A stretch of 64,000 nt of DNA from Planctomycetota bacterium (GCA_003669585.1 QWOQ01000007.1:170694-234693); one strand, 5' to 3'; positions 29,061 to 38,285 are shown, numbered from the stretch's first letter. Numbers and translations are program-made. Notes: a model not told the origin generated them from the letters alone.

Positions 29061-29729
29061 CTAAGCACTCCGCGGTGGAAGTTCCTTTTGAATTATTGGC
29101 AACGAGAGAAGCCCAGCCGAGATCGCATCCAGTGTGATTTGAGACCACGTTTCAAATCGGTTGCGATCTTCGAGTAATTGTGCCAGCGATTCAAAACCGC
29201 ATTCGACAAGTTCCTGCTCTCGCGGAGTCACCAGAGGAGCTTCTAGGTCGAGCACGTGCACCACACCTAAGTGCACCTGACCAACCGCATTGGAATCGTC
29301 ATTGATCAGACCGACACACGTCGAACGGTAACCGCAGGAAATTTCGATTTCCTCATCAAGTTCCCGCCGCATTCCTGCATCGTACGAAGAATCGTCGCCG
29401 TATCGACCGTCAGTGCTCGCGATGTGTCCTCCTACGCCAATGGATCGTTTTGCCCGAAGACGTGCTTCGTGCTGCCCTCCGCCGCGGGTGTAGGCAAAAA
29501 AACGTGAGGCACCATCCTTGTCGATTGATCGCAGGACGCAGTACGGGATGAGTTGTTTGAACGACGGATCCTCCTCAGCGCGACTGCGGGGCATCCATTG
29601 TGTGTGATGACGATCCAGAAGCGTCGGAAGATATTTCTGAGGCTCCTCGCAAAACCCCTGAAATTTTCCTATGCTTTCAACCAACGAGCGAAGCACGACC
29701 AACACATCCTCTTGTGGAATTACAGACAT
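29061..29729 (-). CDS. Nudix-fold phosphoesterase-like protein
   Basis: 222-residue soluble protein. A Nudix-type box can be read near residues 118-138: a GGH glycine turn followed by RRELDEEIEI, where REL.EE holds the metal-binding glutamates. The spacing between the glycine turn and REL.EE is longer than in the canonical box, which fits the predicted MutT-type phosphoesterases (COG4112-like, from memory). Substrate is unknown. AAAGG lies 8 nt before the ATG. queA lies 55 nt upstream and iscS 93 nt downstream, all on one strand. Confidence 0.75.
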   Translation of the reverse strand: MSVIPQEDVLVVLRSLVESIGKFQGFCEEPQKYLPTLLDRHHTQWMPRSRAEEDPSFKQLIPYCVLRSIDKDGASRFFAYTRGGGQHEARLRAKRSIGVGGHIASTDGRYGDDSSYDAGMRRELDEEIEISCGYRSTCVGLINDDSNAVGQVHLGVVHVLDLEAPLVTPREQELVECGFESLAQLLEDRNRFETWSQITLDAISAGLLSLPIIQKELPPRSA

Positions 29730-29784
29730 TTTTCAGCCTTTCTTTTTGTGTGTCGAATTGATTTTTCGACCCTGCTTTGTTGCC

Positions 29785-30834
29785 TTACAATACCAACATC
29801 GCATCCCCATAACTCAGGAAACGGTACTCTTTCATAATCGCTTCCTGATAGGCCCTCTGCAGAAGATCAGACCCTGCTAGCGCACTCACTAAAAGAAGCA
29901 GCGTTGTTCGCGGTAGATGAAAATTCGTCAACAGGCAATCGACAGAGCGAAACTGGAATCCGGGACGAATAAACAGTCGCGTCGTTCCTTTCCACGGTTC
30001 AATTTCACCGCTGATCGCCGCAGTCTCTAACACTCTGACAGCTGTCGTGCCAATCGCCACGACCCGCCCACCGCTACTTCGACAGTGCCGCACGGCCATC
30101 GCTGTTTTTTCTGGACAATCGCCCCACTCACAATGCATGGGATGATCCTCTATGCGTTCAACGCTGATCGGACGAAATGTATCGACTCCCACATGCAGCG
30201 TGACACGCGCGGTAGTGATTCCGCGAATAAGAAGAGAATCGATGAGTTCCGGCGTAAAGTGAAGCCCGGCCGTCGGAGCGGCCGCAGAGCCATCATGCTG
30301 AGCGAAGATCGTTTGATAGCGATCGTGATCGGCCGCATCAGCAATCCCCCGACGGATATATCCTGGCAGCGGCACGCGTCCTACCTGCACCAAAACCTCC
30401 GTTGCAGGAAGCGTTGTTATGGCTCGCGCCTGCCAGATTCCGCCGTCTTTTTTTGCAATGAGTTCGATCTCGTATGCATCGACACCAGATCGGTCAAGCA
30501 GCACCACCCGTTCTCCGATTCCAAGACGACCGCGTGAATGAGCCAGCAAACACCACAGGCCGGTGGAATCCTCAACGCTGAGAAACAAGCCTTCCCAGCG
30601 ACCACCAGTCGACACACGCCGACCCATAAGACGAGCCGGCAAAACGCGCGAATCATTGGCTACCAAAAGATCGCCAGCACGAAGGAGCTCTGGGAGATCC
30701 ATGATTGATGCGTGTCTGATTTCTTCCCGCTCACGATCGATTACCAGCAGTCGTGCACTGCTTCGAACGGGAAGGGGTTGCTGTGCAATGAGTTCCCGCG
30801 GAAGCTGGTAGTCAATGATTTTGAGTTCATCCAT
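29785..30834 (-). CDS. queA: tRNA preQ1(34) S-adenosylmethionine ribosyltransferase-isomerase
   Basis: Adds the epoxycyclopentane ring, taken from SAM ribose, to 7-aminomethyl-7-deazaguanine at tRNA position 34 in queuosine synthesis. The protein starts DELKIIDYQLPRELIAQ and contains VNDSRVLPARL-type, TAGLHFTPEL and TNFHLPRTTLLLLVSA segments, all QueA hallmarks. 349 residues is normal length. The frame is open 51 codons further upstream, but the ATG at 30834 is the conserved start. It is divergent from rsmH with 135 nt between, so the two probably share a promoter region. Confidence 0.96.
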   Translation of the reverse strand: MDELKIIDYQLPRELIAQQPLPVRSSARLLVIDREREEIRHASIMDLPELLRAGDLLVANDSRVLPARLMGRRVSTGGRWEGLFLSVEDSTGLWCLLAHSRGRLGIGERVVLLDRSGVDAYEIELIAKKDGGIWQARAITTLPATEVLVQVGRVPLPGYIRRGIADAADHDRYQTIFAQHDGSAAAPTAGLHFTPELIDSLLIRGITTARVTLHVGVDTFRPISVERIEDHPMHCEWGDCPEKTAMAVRHCRSSGGRVVAIGTTAVRVLETAAISGEIEPWKGTTRLFIRPGFQFRSVDCLLTNFHLPRTTLLLLVSALAGSDLLQRAYQEAIMKEYRFLSYGDAMLVL

Positions 30835-30969
30835 TTCGAGGCTCTTGTCTCCAACAGTTCGATTCTGTTGTGAGTTGCATGTCGGCGGCACTGAGGCTGT
30901 GGCAGTATGCAGGATGCCATCAAGATGTGAAAATATTTTGTTCTGTGAACACCTGCGAGTTCTCATACC

Positions 30970-31851
30970 ATGTCCATGAGTTGTCATACCAGTGTGCTGT
31001 CAACCGAATGCCTGTCGCTGCTTTCCCTTCGTTCAGGAATGATCGTTGTCGACGGCACACTTGGCGGAGGAGGACATACAAGGCTTTTGGCCGAAGCAGT
31101 TGGGCCAACGGGTCTTGTGATTGCGGTCGATCGAGACGCCGCAGCGATCGAACGAGTCAGTCAGACATTGCAAGGACTGCCTATTCGTTATGCACAGGCA
31201 AACTTTCGCGATATCCCAGAGGTTCTTGATGCAGTTGGTGTTACCGCAGTGAATGGTGTTCTTCTCGATCTTGGAATTTCAAGTGACCAACTTGCTGATA
31301 GTGCTCGCGGTTTCTCATTCGATTCTCAGGGACCGCTCGATCTTCGATTTGATCCCACAGAAGGCGAACCAGCATTCCGGCTATTGAATAGACTCAGCGC
31401 GGAACATTTAGCAGATATTCTTTTTCGGTATGGGGAAGAGCGATTCAGTCGACGCATCGCTCGAAAGATCGTCGCAGCCCGAAGCCAGCGTCCGATCCAT
31501 TCGGCTTGTGACTTTGCATCCCTGGTCAGTTCGGCAGTTCCTCGCACCTACCCTCCTCAGCGAATTCATCCTGCAACCCGATCCTTTCAGGCGATGCGTA
31601 TTGAGGTCAATGAAGAACTCAAGAGTCTTTCAATCGCACTAGAACGCATTCCCAGCAGACTCACTGCCGAAGGTCGTCTGGCAGTGATCTCATTTCACTC
31701 CCTTGAAGATCGCTTGGTAAAAACCGCAATGCGCAACTCACAGATCTGGGCCACGCTTACGCGCTCACCTATTCGTCCGAGCGACGAGGAAGTCGATCGC
31801 AATCATCGCAGTCGCTCTGCCAAACTGCGCGGAGCACAGCGACTGGGTTAG
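30970..31851 (+). CDS. rsmH: 16S rRNA (cytosine1402-N4)-methyltransferase RsmH
   Basis: Methylates N4 of C1402 in the ribosomal P site. The 293-residue protein has HTSVLSTECL near its start, the SAM loop DGTLGGGGHT, LLDLGISSDQL, GPLDLRFD and the C-terminal ISFHSLEDRLVK motif. rsmH (mraW) normally sits with mraZ, ftsL and ftsI; here the only plus-strand follower is a LysM membrane protein, and no mur or fts gene is nearby, as expected for planctomycetes, which lack FtsZ. A hairpin with a T-run lies downstream at 32034-32068. Confidence 0.95.
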   Translation: MSMSCHTSVLSTECLSLLSLRSGMIVVDGTLGGGGHTRLLAEAVGPTGLVIAVDRDAAAIERVSQTLQGLPIRYAQANFRDIPEVLDAVGVTAVNGVLLDLGISSDQLADSARGFSFDSQGPLDLRFDPTEGEPAFRLLNRLSAEHLADILFRYGEERFSRRIARKIVAARSQRPIHSACDFASLVSSAVPRTYPPQRIHPATRSFQAMRIEVNEELKSLSIALERIPSRLTAEGRLAVISFHSLEDRLVKTAMRNSQIWATLTRSPIRPSDEEVDRNHRSRSAKLRGAQRLG

Positions 31852-32033
31852 CAACGAAATGAAAGCCGATACTCGAATGCTGCTCGAAGAGGCAATGAAA
31901 ACCATTTTCGGAGTACTGGCTTCAACTTCTAAAAACTGTTTTTAAACAAAAAAGAATGGTATTGTGAGAGAATTCGACATTGTGCTCCAGCGTCGATTCT
32001 CGTGAGAATAGAAGCTCCTCTGTCTGGTTCCTC

Positions 32034-32068
32034 ATCGAATCAACTATGGTGATTCGATTTTTTGTTTT
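32034..32068 (+). terminator. candidate intrinsic terminator between rsmH and LysM gene
   Basis: ATCGAATCA (32034-32042) and TGATTCGAT (32050-32058) form a perfect 9-bp stem with a 7-nt loop, followed by six T, one G and four T. It is A/T rich, so of moderate stability. An ATG in the loop (32046) opens a 14-codon frame whose TGA overlaps the LysM gene's ATG. The element could therefore stop rsmH transcripts or act as an attenuator for the next gene. Confidence 0.5.
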
Positions 32069-32086
32069 GCAGTCCCTTGTGCTGGC

Positions 32087-33007
32087 ATGACTCGCATGAT
32101 TCAGTCGTTTCACCCGACACGCACGACCAATCGCACACGCGAAACAACCATCCTTCTATCAATACTCGGGTTACTTTTTATCGCTTTTTCCGCAGTGCTG
32201 ACGCTCAAACTTGCAGCACCTCGACCTCCAATGGGTTCCGGACCTGATGTTCATCTGGCCCAGTCTCACTCCTCCGGACACACACTCGTCGAGCCACCGT
32301 CGTTGCCACCGTCAGTTCCAAAAGACATCTCTCTCGAACGTTCGACCAGTCGATTTTCGACTCCGTTGGCCACTGCACCGTCGTCTCTCGACAACCAAGA
32401 GCCTGTCCCGTCGGTCGACACACCATACGATCGATCTGCCCCTGAAATTCCAGAAGTGCCCTCTGACATGCCTCGTTCCAAAAACCGTGACAATTCGAAT
32501 CGAAATCCGTTGGATGATGCGGGACAAATTCCAGACGTCATTCGTACGAGCCTTGGATTACCGGAAGTTTCTTCCGGAGATATTTCCAATCAGCCATCAG
32601 TTTTTGAGCCTGCCGAATCATGGTGGTCGCTTGCAGAACGCCACTATGGCGATGGACGTTTCTACAAAGCGTTGTATGCGTGGAACCGCACAACAAATCC
32701 ACGAGTGACTCTTGCTCATGGCAAAGACATTGAGATCCCGTCAAAGCTCGATCTTGAATATGCATGGCCTGCTCTTTTGCCACGCGAGCCTCTTTTGTCA
32801 TCCGAGAAAAAATCAGATTCGACGCACACCGTAAAAGATGGTGACACTTTAATGTCGATCGCCAGAAGTCGACTCGGCTCAAGCGATCAATGGCGATTGC
32901 TTTACGACACCAATCGGCGATCTCTTGGAAATCAGCCTGGGCCACTTGCACCGGGCGTCGTTCTCACACTGCCGACGAATGAAATCGTCCGACAATCTTC
33001 TCAGTAA
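32087..33007 (+). CDS. LysM-domain membrane protein
   Basis: 306 residues: a basic N-terminus, one membrane helix at about 21-41, a long Pro/Ser-rich exported linker (about 45-170), a LysM-like segment at about 178-222 (SWWSLAERHYGDGRFYKALYAWN) and a clear LysM domain at about 246-300 (KDGDTLMSIARSRLG). LysM binds N-acetylglucosamine polymers such as peptidoglycan. Its place after rsmH is where ftsL stands in other bacteria, and it shares the short-cytoplasmic-tail bitopic form, but no FtsL similarity is visible. The ATG at 32087 overlaps the stop of a 14-codon frame; an ATG three codons later is possible. Confidence 0.8.
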   Translation: MTRMIQSFHPTRTTNRTRETTILLSILGLLFIAFSAVLTLKLAAPRPPMGSGPDVHLAQSHSSGHTLVEPPSLPPSVPKDISLERSTSRFSTPLATAPSSLDNQEPVPSVDTPYDRSAPEIPEVPSDMPRSKNRDNSNRNPLDDAGQIPDVIRTSLGLPEVSSGDISNQPSVFEPAESWWSLAERHYGDGRFYKALYAWNRTTNPRVTLAHGKDIEIPSKLDLEYAWPALLPREPLLSSEKKSDSTHTVKDGDTLMSIARSRLGSSDQWRLLYDTNRRSLGNQPGPLAPGVVLTLPTNEIVRQSSQ

Positions 33008-33107
33008 TTGACTCTCTCATGAATGTGGCTTGGACTTGCTCAACGTTCCGATCACGCGCCCTTTGGAATTCGTGAATCCGGCCTGCACTTCGGTCCGTCC
33101 ACTCGGT

Positions 33108-34043
33108 TTACTTTGCGCCAAACTTATAGGCCGTGTTTCGGGCGTCGAAATCTGCGTCAGTGAAGCCGTTGTTGAGTTTCACATTCATGTAGGTGTATTC
33201 CTCCATCAGAACCGCCTGTCCACCTGCTTCGCGTGGCCAATCGTACGATTCATAGCGGATTGGGATCGAGATTTCATCATCGATAAAAACTCTCGCTAAA
33301 TGAAAGCGGAAGTTTTTGCGTGGCACCGGGTGTTCTACCTGAATGCAGGTGCACACACGGCCATTCACCTTTGCGTTCGGAAAGAAGTTGACCGTGCACT
33401 CTCCGAACTGGCTGTCATGCTCAGCAACTTCAATCAGACGGCGAGTCAGATTTTCGACTCCAAGCTCTGTGACTGGATAGCGGTTTCCCTGCATTGCCAT
33501 CATGCTCGTTGGCTTGAGCGACACCATGCCCACCATTGCTCGCACGCCACTGCCGGCATGCGCGAGCATGTTTCCTTCATTTCGACCGTCTACAAAGAGT
33601 ACCTCTTGGCCTTTCAGGCTTTCGGGACCGAGAAAGTAGAGATATACGCTGAACGGAGCCTGACGAATTTTTGCGAACATATATTCGTGTTCACCAAGTT
33701 TCCCGTCGATTCGCTCACGCTTTACGACTGTGCAGGAGTAATCCTGAACCGTCTCGCGAATTTTATCCATTCCAGATTGTGCGATTTTCAGTGCGGGTAT
33801 GAGTGGATGCGATGCGACAACTTCCGCAACGGCTTCGGAGGCATCGAGGTTTCCCTCCGCGCCACCACCGTTTGGCACAAGCGGCGATCCAATTCCCGGA
33901 ATCGATTGATTTGCGACTGGACTCTCAGCAGAAACAGACGCAGCGCAGAGCCCTACTGCAGTTACCATCACGAACGTGGTGGCCACTCGTCCCAGGAATC
34001 CCTCACGCTTCTTCATCATTTCCACGAGTATGCTGCCTTCCAT
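33108..34043 (-). CDS. DUF1571 domain exported protein
   Basis: 311-residue secreted protein with a signal peptide at about 17-39 (cleavage near ASVSA). The mature part matches my memory of DUF1571, a family common in planctomycetes: IRETVQDYSCTVVKRERIDG, GPESLKGQEVLFVDG and the C-terminal NVKLNNGFTDADFD. The last part is reminiscent of LolA/outer-membrane lipoprotein sorting folds, but this is inference. No function is established. The ATG at 34043 was chosen, with AGAGG about 12 nt upstream; the frame is open to a TTG at 34097, and ATG codons at residues 9-10 are alternatives. It is divergent from the MBL hydrolase. Confidence 0.82.
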   Translation of the reverse strand: MEGSILVEMMKKREGFLGRVATTFVMVTAVGLCAASVSAESPVANQSIPGIGSPLVPNGGGAEGNLDASEAVAEVVASHPLIPALKIAQSGMDKIRETVQDYSCTVVKRERIDGKLGEHEYMFAKIRQAPFSVYLYFLGPESLKGQEVLFVDGRNEGNMLAHAGSGVRAMVGMVSLKPTSMMAMQGNRYPVTELGVENLTRRLIEVAEHDSQFGECTVNFFPNAKVNGRVCTCIQVEHPVPRKNFRFHLARVFIDDEISIPIRYESYDWPREAGGQAVLMEEYTYMNVKLNNGFTDADFDARNTAYKFGAK

Positions 34044-34456
34044 GCGTGTAATAACCTCTTCGGTTGAAAAAATACTTTTATGACGTTTTTTGTGCAATCG
34101 CGACTTGGATACTGACTGCGTTCAATCCGAGCCTGAGAAAACTCATCATCAGTCATCATCGCCACTCAGGCTTCGTTCCATGAATGAACCTTCTCGATGA
34201 CGGACTTCCTTTCGGATTCGTTGCGTTCGGATTTTTAGGAAGGAAGACGATTCTCGGACTCTTTCGAGGAGGAAGTCTAGCGAACGTTGGAGATCGTCCA
34301 TACCCCATTTTAACCCTATTTTCGCGTAAAAAAGTCGCCTGCTTGCCCTTCAATGGCGTGCGACGCATGCTCTTTACTCAACCGATTCAAAACAATTCTT
34401 CGATTCCTTTTTTTCTTTCCCACCCCTCAAGTGCCTTCTCCCTGGATCCCCTGCGA
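34044..34456. other. divergent intergenic region
   Basis: About 410 bases between the DUF1571 gene (-) and the MBL hydrolase (+). The hydrolase frame is open across most of it (from 34184), but those 91 codons carry no family similarity and an odd Phe/Arg-rich composition, so I treat it as non-coding. For the DUF1571 gene a loose hexamer pair, TTGCAC then TATTTT with a 17-nt spacer, lies about 30-55 nt before its start. A GAGGAGG at 34266-34272 has no start codon at proper distance. Confidence 0.4.
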
Positions 34457-35137
34457 ATGGCCTTTGTTGATTTACTTGATACGAACTGCGATATCCAAGT
34501 GGTGCGAATTGTCTCTGCCCCATTCGATGAAAACTCGTTTGTGGTGTACCAGAAAGGCCGCACGGATTGCGTCGTGGTCGACCCTGGATTCGAACCCGAT
34601 GCGATTGTGCAAGCCATTGAAAAGCTGTCGCTTGAGCCTGCTGCGATCCTGATTACTCATGGTCACAGCGATCACATCGCCGGAAATACGTCGATGAAAA
34701 TTCGCTGGCCCGCAATTCCCATCGTGATCGGTGCGCAAGACGCCTCGAAGCTTGTGAATCCAGTGGAAAATCTTTCTGCTGCATTCGGTTTTTCGATCAC
34801 CAGCCCACCCGCAGACCAAACGGTTCTTGATGGTGAACGTTTTACCATGGCAGGCTTGTCACTGCGTGTTTTTGAAATTCCAGGACATTCCAGTGGCCAT
34901 GTAGTTTATCTTATCGAGAACTCGCAGCCTCCTCTTGTTATCGGCGGCGACGTCCTTTTTGCTGGAAGCGTCGGCCGCACAGACTTTTCTGACGGCGACT
35001 TTGACCAACTCGCACGAGGAATCCGGGAGAAACTCTACTGTCTCTGTGACGCCACGATTGTCCTGCCGGGGCATGGCAATTCTACAACAGTGGGTGTCGA
35101 GCGGCGGTCCAATCCCTTTGTGTCAGATCATTCATAA
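34457..35137 (+). CDS. metallo-beta-lactamase fold hydrolase (GloB-like)
   Basis: 226-residue dimetal hydrolase. The HGHSDH motif lies at 68-73, with further ligands His144 (IPGHSSGH), Asp165 (GGDVLF) and His206 (LPGHG). The order and size match small hydroxyacylglutathione hydrolase-like proteins (YcbL type). The GSVGRTDFSDGD segment is typical of that group. Whether it acts on thioesters is not shown. The ATG at 34457 is the first that leads straight into the conserved domain; Shine-Dalgarno support is weak. plsC follows after 149 nt. Confidence 0.88.
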   Translation: MAFVDLLDTNCDIQVVRIVSAPFDENSFVVYQKGRTDCVVVDPGFEPDAIVQAIEKLSLEPAAILITHGHSDHIAGNTSMKIRWPAIPIVIGAQDASKLVNPVENLSAAFGFSITSPPADQTVLDGERFTMAGLSLRVFEIPGHSSGHVVYLIENSQPPLVIGGDVLFAGSVGRTDFSDGDFDQLARGIREKLYCLCDATIVLPGHGNSTTVGVERRSNPFVSDHS

Positions 35138-35286
35138 ACTTATTTATCATCATACTTTATTCACTCTGAAAACCTTGTGAGACAAGCCGATTCGATGACC
35201 GCCGTAGAAAGTTCATTCGCGACCTTTGGTCTGATTCGTACTCTTGCTCTATCAACCCATTTTTCTCCTCTCTTCAAAAACCTTTT

Positions 35287-35958
35287 ATGCTTTCCCCTGT
35301 CGACATGCCCGAACCTCCCACAGACGCTTTCGCGTCACGTTCGGCCCTCTGCCGCATAACAGGACTCTTTCTCGCGGCACTGGCACGGCTCATCAGCGGC
35401 GCCAGCGTTCGTTGGATTGCCTGCCAACCTGACACCTGCCAACGGGTTTATTTTTCGAATCACACAAGCCACCTCGATGCCCTTCTCATCTGGTCGTCGC
35501 TGCCGCTGGCGGTTCGTGAACTCACCCGTCCTGTTGCAGCCAAGGACTACTGGACGCGAGGCTTTGTTCGTCGTTGGCTTGCCCTTGAGGTGTTTCATGC
35601 GTTGCTCATTGACCGAACTGATATCAAGGTGCATCAAAGTCCTATCGACTTGATGTTGTGGGAAATAGGATCCACGAAATCACTCATTGTTTTTCCGGAG
35701 GGAAGCCGCAGCGTTACTGGGGAGGTTGGCGAGTTTAAAAGTGGTTTGTACTATCTTTCAAAAAAACGCCCTGAACTCGAACTTGTTCCGGTTCACGTCG
35801 ACAACCTCAATCGAGTGCTGCCGAGGGGTGAATTCTTGCCGGTACCGCTCCTGTCATGCATTAGCTTTGGGCCTCCGATTTGGTTGGAACGTGGTGAGCC
35901 AAAAGTTGATTTTCTTTGCCGTGCCAGACGAGCTGTGCTGGCTCTTAAGGATTCCTAA
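35287..35958 (+). CDS. plsC: 1-acylglycerol-3-phosphate O-acyltransferase (PlsC family)
   Basis: Adds the second acyl chain to make phosphatidic acid, at the membrane. The 223-residue protein has the catalytic HX4D motif in NHTSHLD (His59, Asp64) and the substrate motif FPEGSRS at 136-142. An N-terminal hydrophobic stretch at about 24-40 may anchor it. The cdsA gene, which uses phosphatidic acid, follows after 80 nt, so this pair forms a phospholipid unit. The start could be the ATG at 35287 or at 35305; neither has a clear ribosome site. Confidence 0.88.
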   Translation: MLSPVDMPEPPTDAFASRSALCRITGLFLAALARLISGASVRWIACQPDTCQRVYFSNHTSHLDALLIWSSLPLAVRELTRPVAAKDYWTRGFVRRWLALEVFHALLIDRTDIKVHQSPIDLMLWEIGSTKSLIVFPEGSRSVTGEVGEFKSGLYYLSKKRPELELVPVHVDNLNRVLPRGEFLPVPLLSCISFGPPIWLERGEPKVDFLCRARRAVLALKDS

Positions 35959-36038
35959 ATGAATTTCGGTACAATTCTCGAATCAGAGGACTGTTCTCAA
36001 TACCGCGACCTGTTAAAGACTTCACGGAAAGTATTGCG

Positions 36039-37019
36039 ATGAATGAAGTACGAACCGTCGCATTGGTCTGCGGAGTGCTCGCATTATTGTCAGCAGCCAC
36101 AGCAGTCGGGCAGTTTTTGAAACGTCATCCAGACCGTGGCATGGATCCCGCTGCGGTGCGTACGTTCAATCTGAGGTTGCGAGGTTGGTGGATCATGTGC
36201 ACCATGCTTGCCGCTGCTTTTTGGCTCGGTACGACGGCAACCATCACGCTCTTTGGCCTGGTTTCATTTTGGGCACTTCGGGAATTCATCACACTCACCC
36301 CCACTCGGCTCGGTGATCACCGTGCGTTGTTTTGGGTGTTTTTTTTATTCACACCGCTGCACTATCTGCTGGTTGGACTCAATCGCTACGAAATTTTCAG
36401 CGTTTTCTTACCGGTCTACGCAACGCTGTTTGTGCTGGCACGTGTCGCATTTGCAGGAGATTACAAACGATTTCTCGAACGGACTGCGAAAATTCAAGCT
36501 GGATTGGTCGTATGCGTTTACTGCCTCAGCTTTGCGCCTGCTCTCTTGCAGTTGTCACTCAATGATGATCCGAGTGCAACCGGACGCAGCGCAAATTTCA
36601 GACTTCTTTTTTTTATGATTCTGCTCGTACAGTTTGCTGATTGCATGCAATATGTTTGGAGTCGAATGCTCGGGCGACGCCTTGTGGCAGCAGCCGTCAG
36701 TTCGAGCCGCACGTGGGAGGGACTCATCGGCAGCGCAACGAGCACCTCGCTTCTAGCAGCATTTCTCTGGTGGGCTGCTCCACCTTTTAAACCGTGGGAG
36801 GCAGCACTTGCCGGAGGTGTTCTGGCAATTATGGGGTTTGCCGGTGGCATGACAATGTCGGCGATTAAGCGCGACCGCGGCGTAAAAGATTACGGCACTC
36901 TCGTTGCAGGACACGGAGGGGTTCTTGACCGCATAGACTCACTTTGCTTTGCAGCTCCGGTCTTCTACCACATGACGCTCTTGATCACTGGCAATGCCGG
37001 CCCCTCACTCATTCCGTAA
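36039..37019 (+). CDS. cdsA: phosphatidate cytidylyltransferase
   Basis: Makes CDP-diacylglycerol from phosphatidic acid and CTP, the entry to all phospholipid headgroups. The 326-residue protein has seven or eight hydrophobic helices and the C-terminal signature with RGVKDYGTLVAGHGGVLDR followed by D-S, which carries the metal-binding Asp residues. GGAAAG lies 8 nt before the ATG. It follows plsC by 80 nt, and the two reactions are consecutive. The stop converges with the peptidase gene with 42 nt between. Confidence 0.94.
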   Translation: MNEVRTVALVCGVLALLSAATAVGQFLKRHPDRGMDPAAVRTFNLRLRGWWIMCTMLAAAFWLGTTATITLFGLVSFWALREFITLTPTRLGDHRALFWVFFLFTPLHYLLVGLNRYEIFSVFLPVYATLFVLARVAFAGDYKRFLERTAKIQAGLVVCVYCLSFAPALLQLSLNDDPSATGRSANFRLLFFMILLVQFADCMQYVWSRMLGRRLVAAAVSSSRTWEGLIGSATSTSLLAAFLWWAAPPFKPWEAALAGGVLAIMGFAGGMTMSAIKRDRGVKDYGTLVAGHGGVLDRIDSLCFAAPVFYHMTLLITGNAGPSLIP

Positions 37020-37061
37020 CGTTGAATTTTCTCGTTTGTATCGAGAGTCGTTTGGTGGCAC

Positions 37062-38030
37062 TCATCGGTTTGGACCTGCCGAATTGGGCTGCAGAACAAG
37101 CGGCTTCATGTCGCGGGCTTTGGCGGCCTGTTGGGCGTAGATCGATGCCCTGTTTTTCGAAGGACCGCCTGCGATGAATTCTGCGTCAGGACTCTGACCG
37201 CGAACGGTTCCACCGACTGCGATCGCACGCACAGCATTACCTGCCACTGAAGCGGGGGGAGCAGGGCAACCCTGTCGCACCCACTCAAGCCATGATGCTT
37301 GCAGCGGCGCAAGTCCTTCAATGTCATAGTGCCGACGAAGGCTCCCTGACCAATCTTCGTTTTTCAATCCTTGCTCGACAAATCCAACATATCTGCGTCG
37401 TCCCCCTCGTTCGATGAGATACCGTGCAAGCGAATAGCCCTGCGAATAGAGGGGAAGAATGTCAGCGGGATAATCGCGCATTGCAAACATCTTATGAAAG
37501 GCGATCCCGCGACCGGTTGAAAGAAATTCAATCAGCAGTCGATGCTGTCTTGCTCTTTCGATGGGATGCTCAACGGTCGTGCAGGCACCTTCATCCGCCC
37601 AACGTGGAAGAGGTCTTCGAAAATGGGTCGCAAACACGGTGTGTGTTACCTCGTGGGGTAAGACAGAGTCGAGAATGCGTTCTTCGCTTCCTTGAATGGT
37701 CATATTCCATCCAAAGACTTCTCCCCGATCAAAGACAAAACTTGTCGCACCACCGGCGCCGAGATGAGGAGCGATCTGCGCCACAATCGGACACGGACTG
37801 CTCCAACGCGGCAACGGTTTTCCAAGCCATTCAATCGCAAGGTCATGACGATACTGCTCTGCCGCATCTCCGATGCGTCTGGCACTTTCAGGAGTTGGCG
37901 CTTCTATGACAAAATTGGCCGTTCTGTGATCTGCCGCAAAAGCTGAATCTCCACCGCATACCGCGAGTAAAAATCCTGCGCACACAAAAGCTCTTGCATA
38001 ACGCCAACCCATCCACAAGACGGCCTCCAT
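37062..38030 (-). CDS. secreted HExxH metallopeptidase-like protein
   Basis: 322-residue exported protein: signal peptide at about 8-32 (GGDSAFA end), then a domain with HEVTH at 126-130 and WADEG at 145-149. Glu147 is a plausible third zinc ligand, the pattern of MA-clan gluzincins. The C-terminal 80 residues look disordered. The substrate is unknown. The ATG at 38030 was chosen because GGAG lies 9 nt upstream and the signal peptide follows; the frame is open 33 codons further. It lies 255 nt downstream of the giant exported protein gene on the same strand, so it could be part of that transcription unit. Confidence 0.75.
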   Translation of the reverse strand: MEAVLWMGWRYARAFVCAGFLLAVCGGDSAFAADHRTANFVIEAPTPESARRIGDAAEQYRHDLAIEWLGKPLPRWSSPCPIVAQIAPHLGAGGATSFVFDRGEVFGWNMTIQGSEERILDSVLPHEVTHTVFATHFRRPLPRWADEGACTTVEHPIERARQHRLLIEFLSTGRGIAFHKMFAMRDYPADILPLYSQGYSLARYLIERGGRRRYVGFVEQGLKNEDWSGSLRRHYDIEGLAPLQASWLEWVRQGCPAPPASVAGNAVRAIAVGGTVRGQSPDAEFIAGGPSKNRASIYAQQAAKARDMKPLVLQPNSAGPNR

Positions 38031-38285
38031 ACCGAAGTTCTCCGAATGAGGTTCACCTATGAACGGGATCCTTACCCGTTCCAATCCATGCATTGAGTTC
38101 GCACTCCACCCCGTGTGCGAGCGGAGCACGGTAGCGGCGACTTTTAGACGGTGCCAGCCCTGTTTCAGAGAATGAAAAAGAGGGCGGTTCGTTCAGGTGC
38201 GCAGAGGATCACTCTTTCCCTGCTTTCCTACTTATCGAAACCGGGAACGGGGTGAGGGGCCTGCCCAGAGTCTTCCCGATGATCT

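Noticed and set aside
33300..34067. 255-codon open frame on the plus strand
   Set aside because: Antisense to the DUF1571 gene, Cys/His-rich, no ribosome site.
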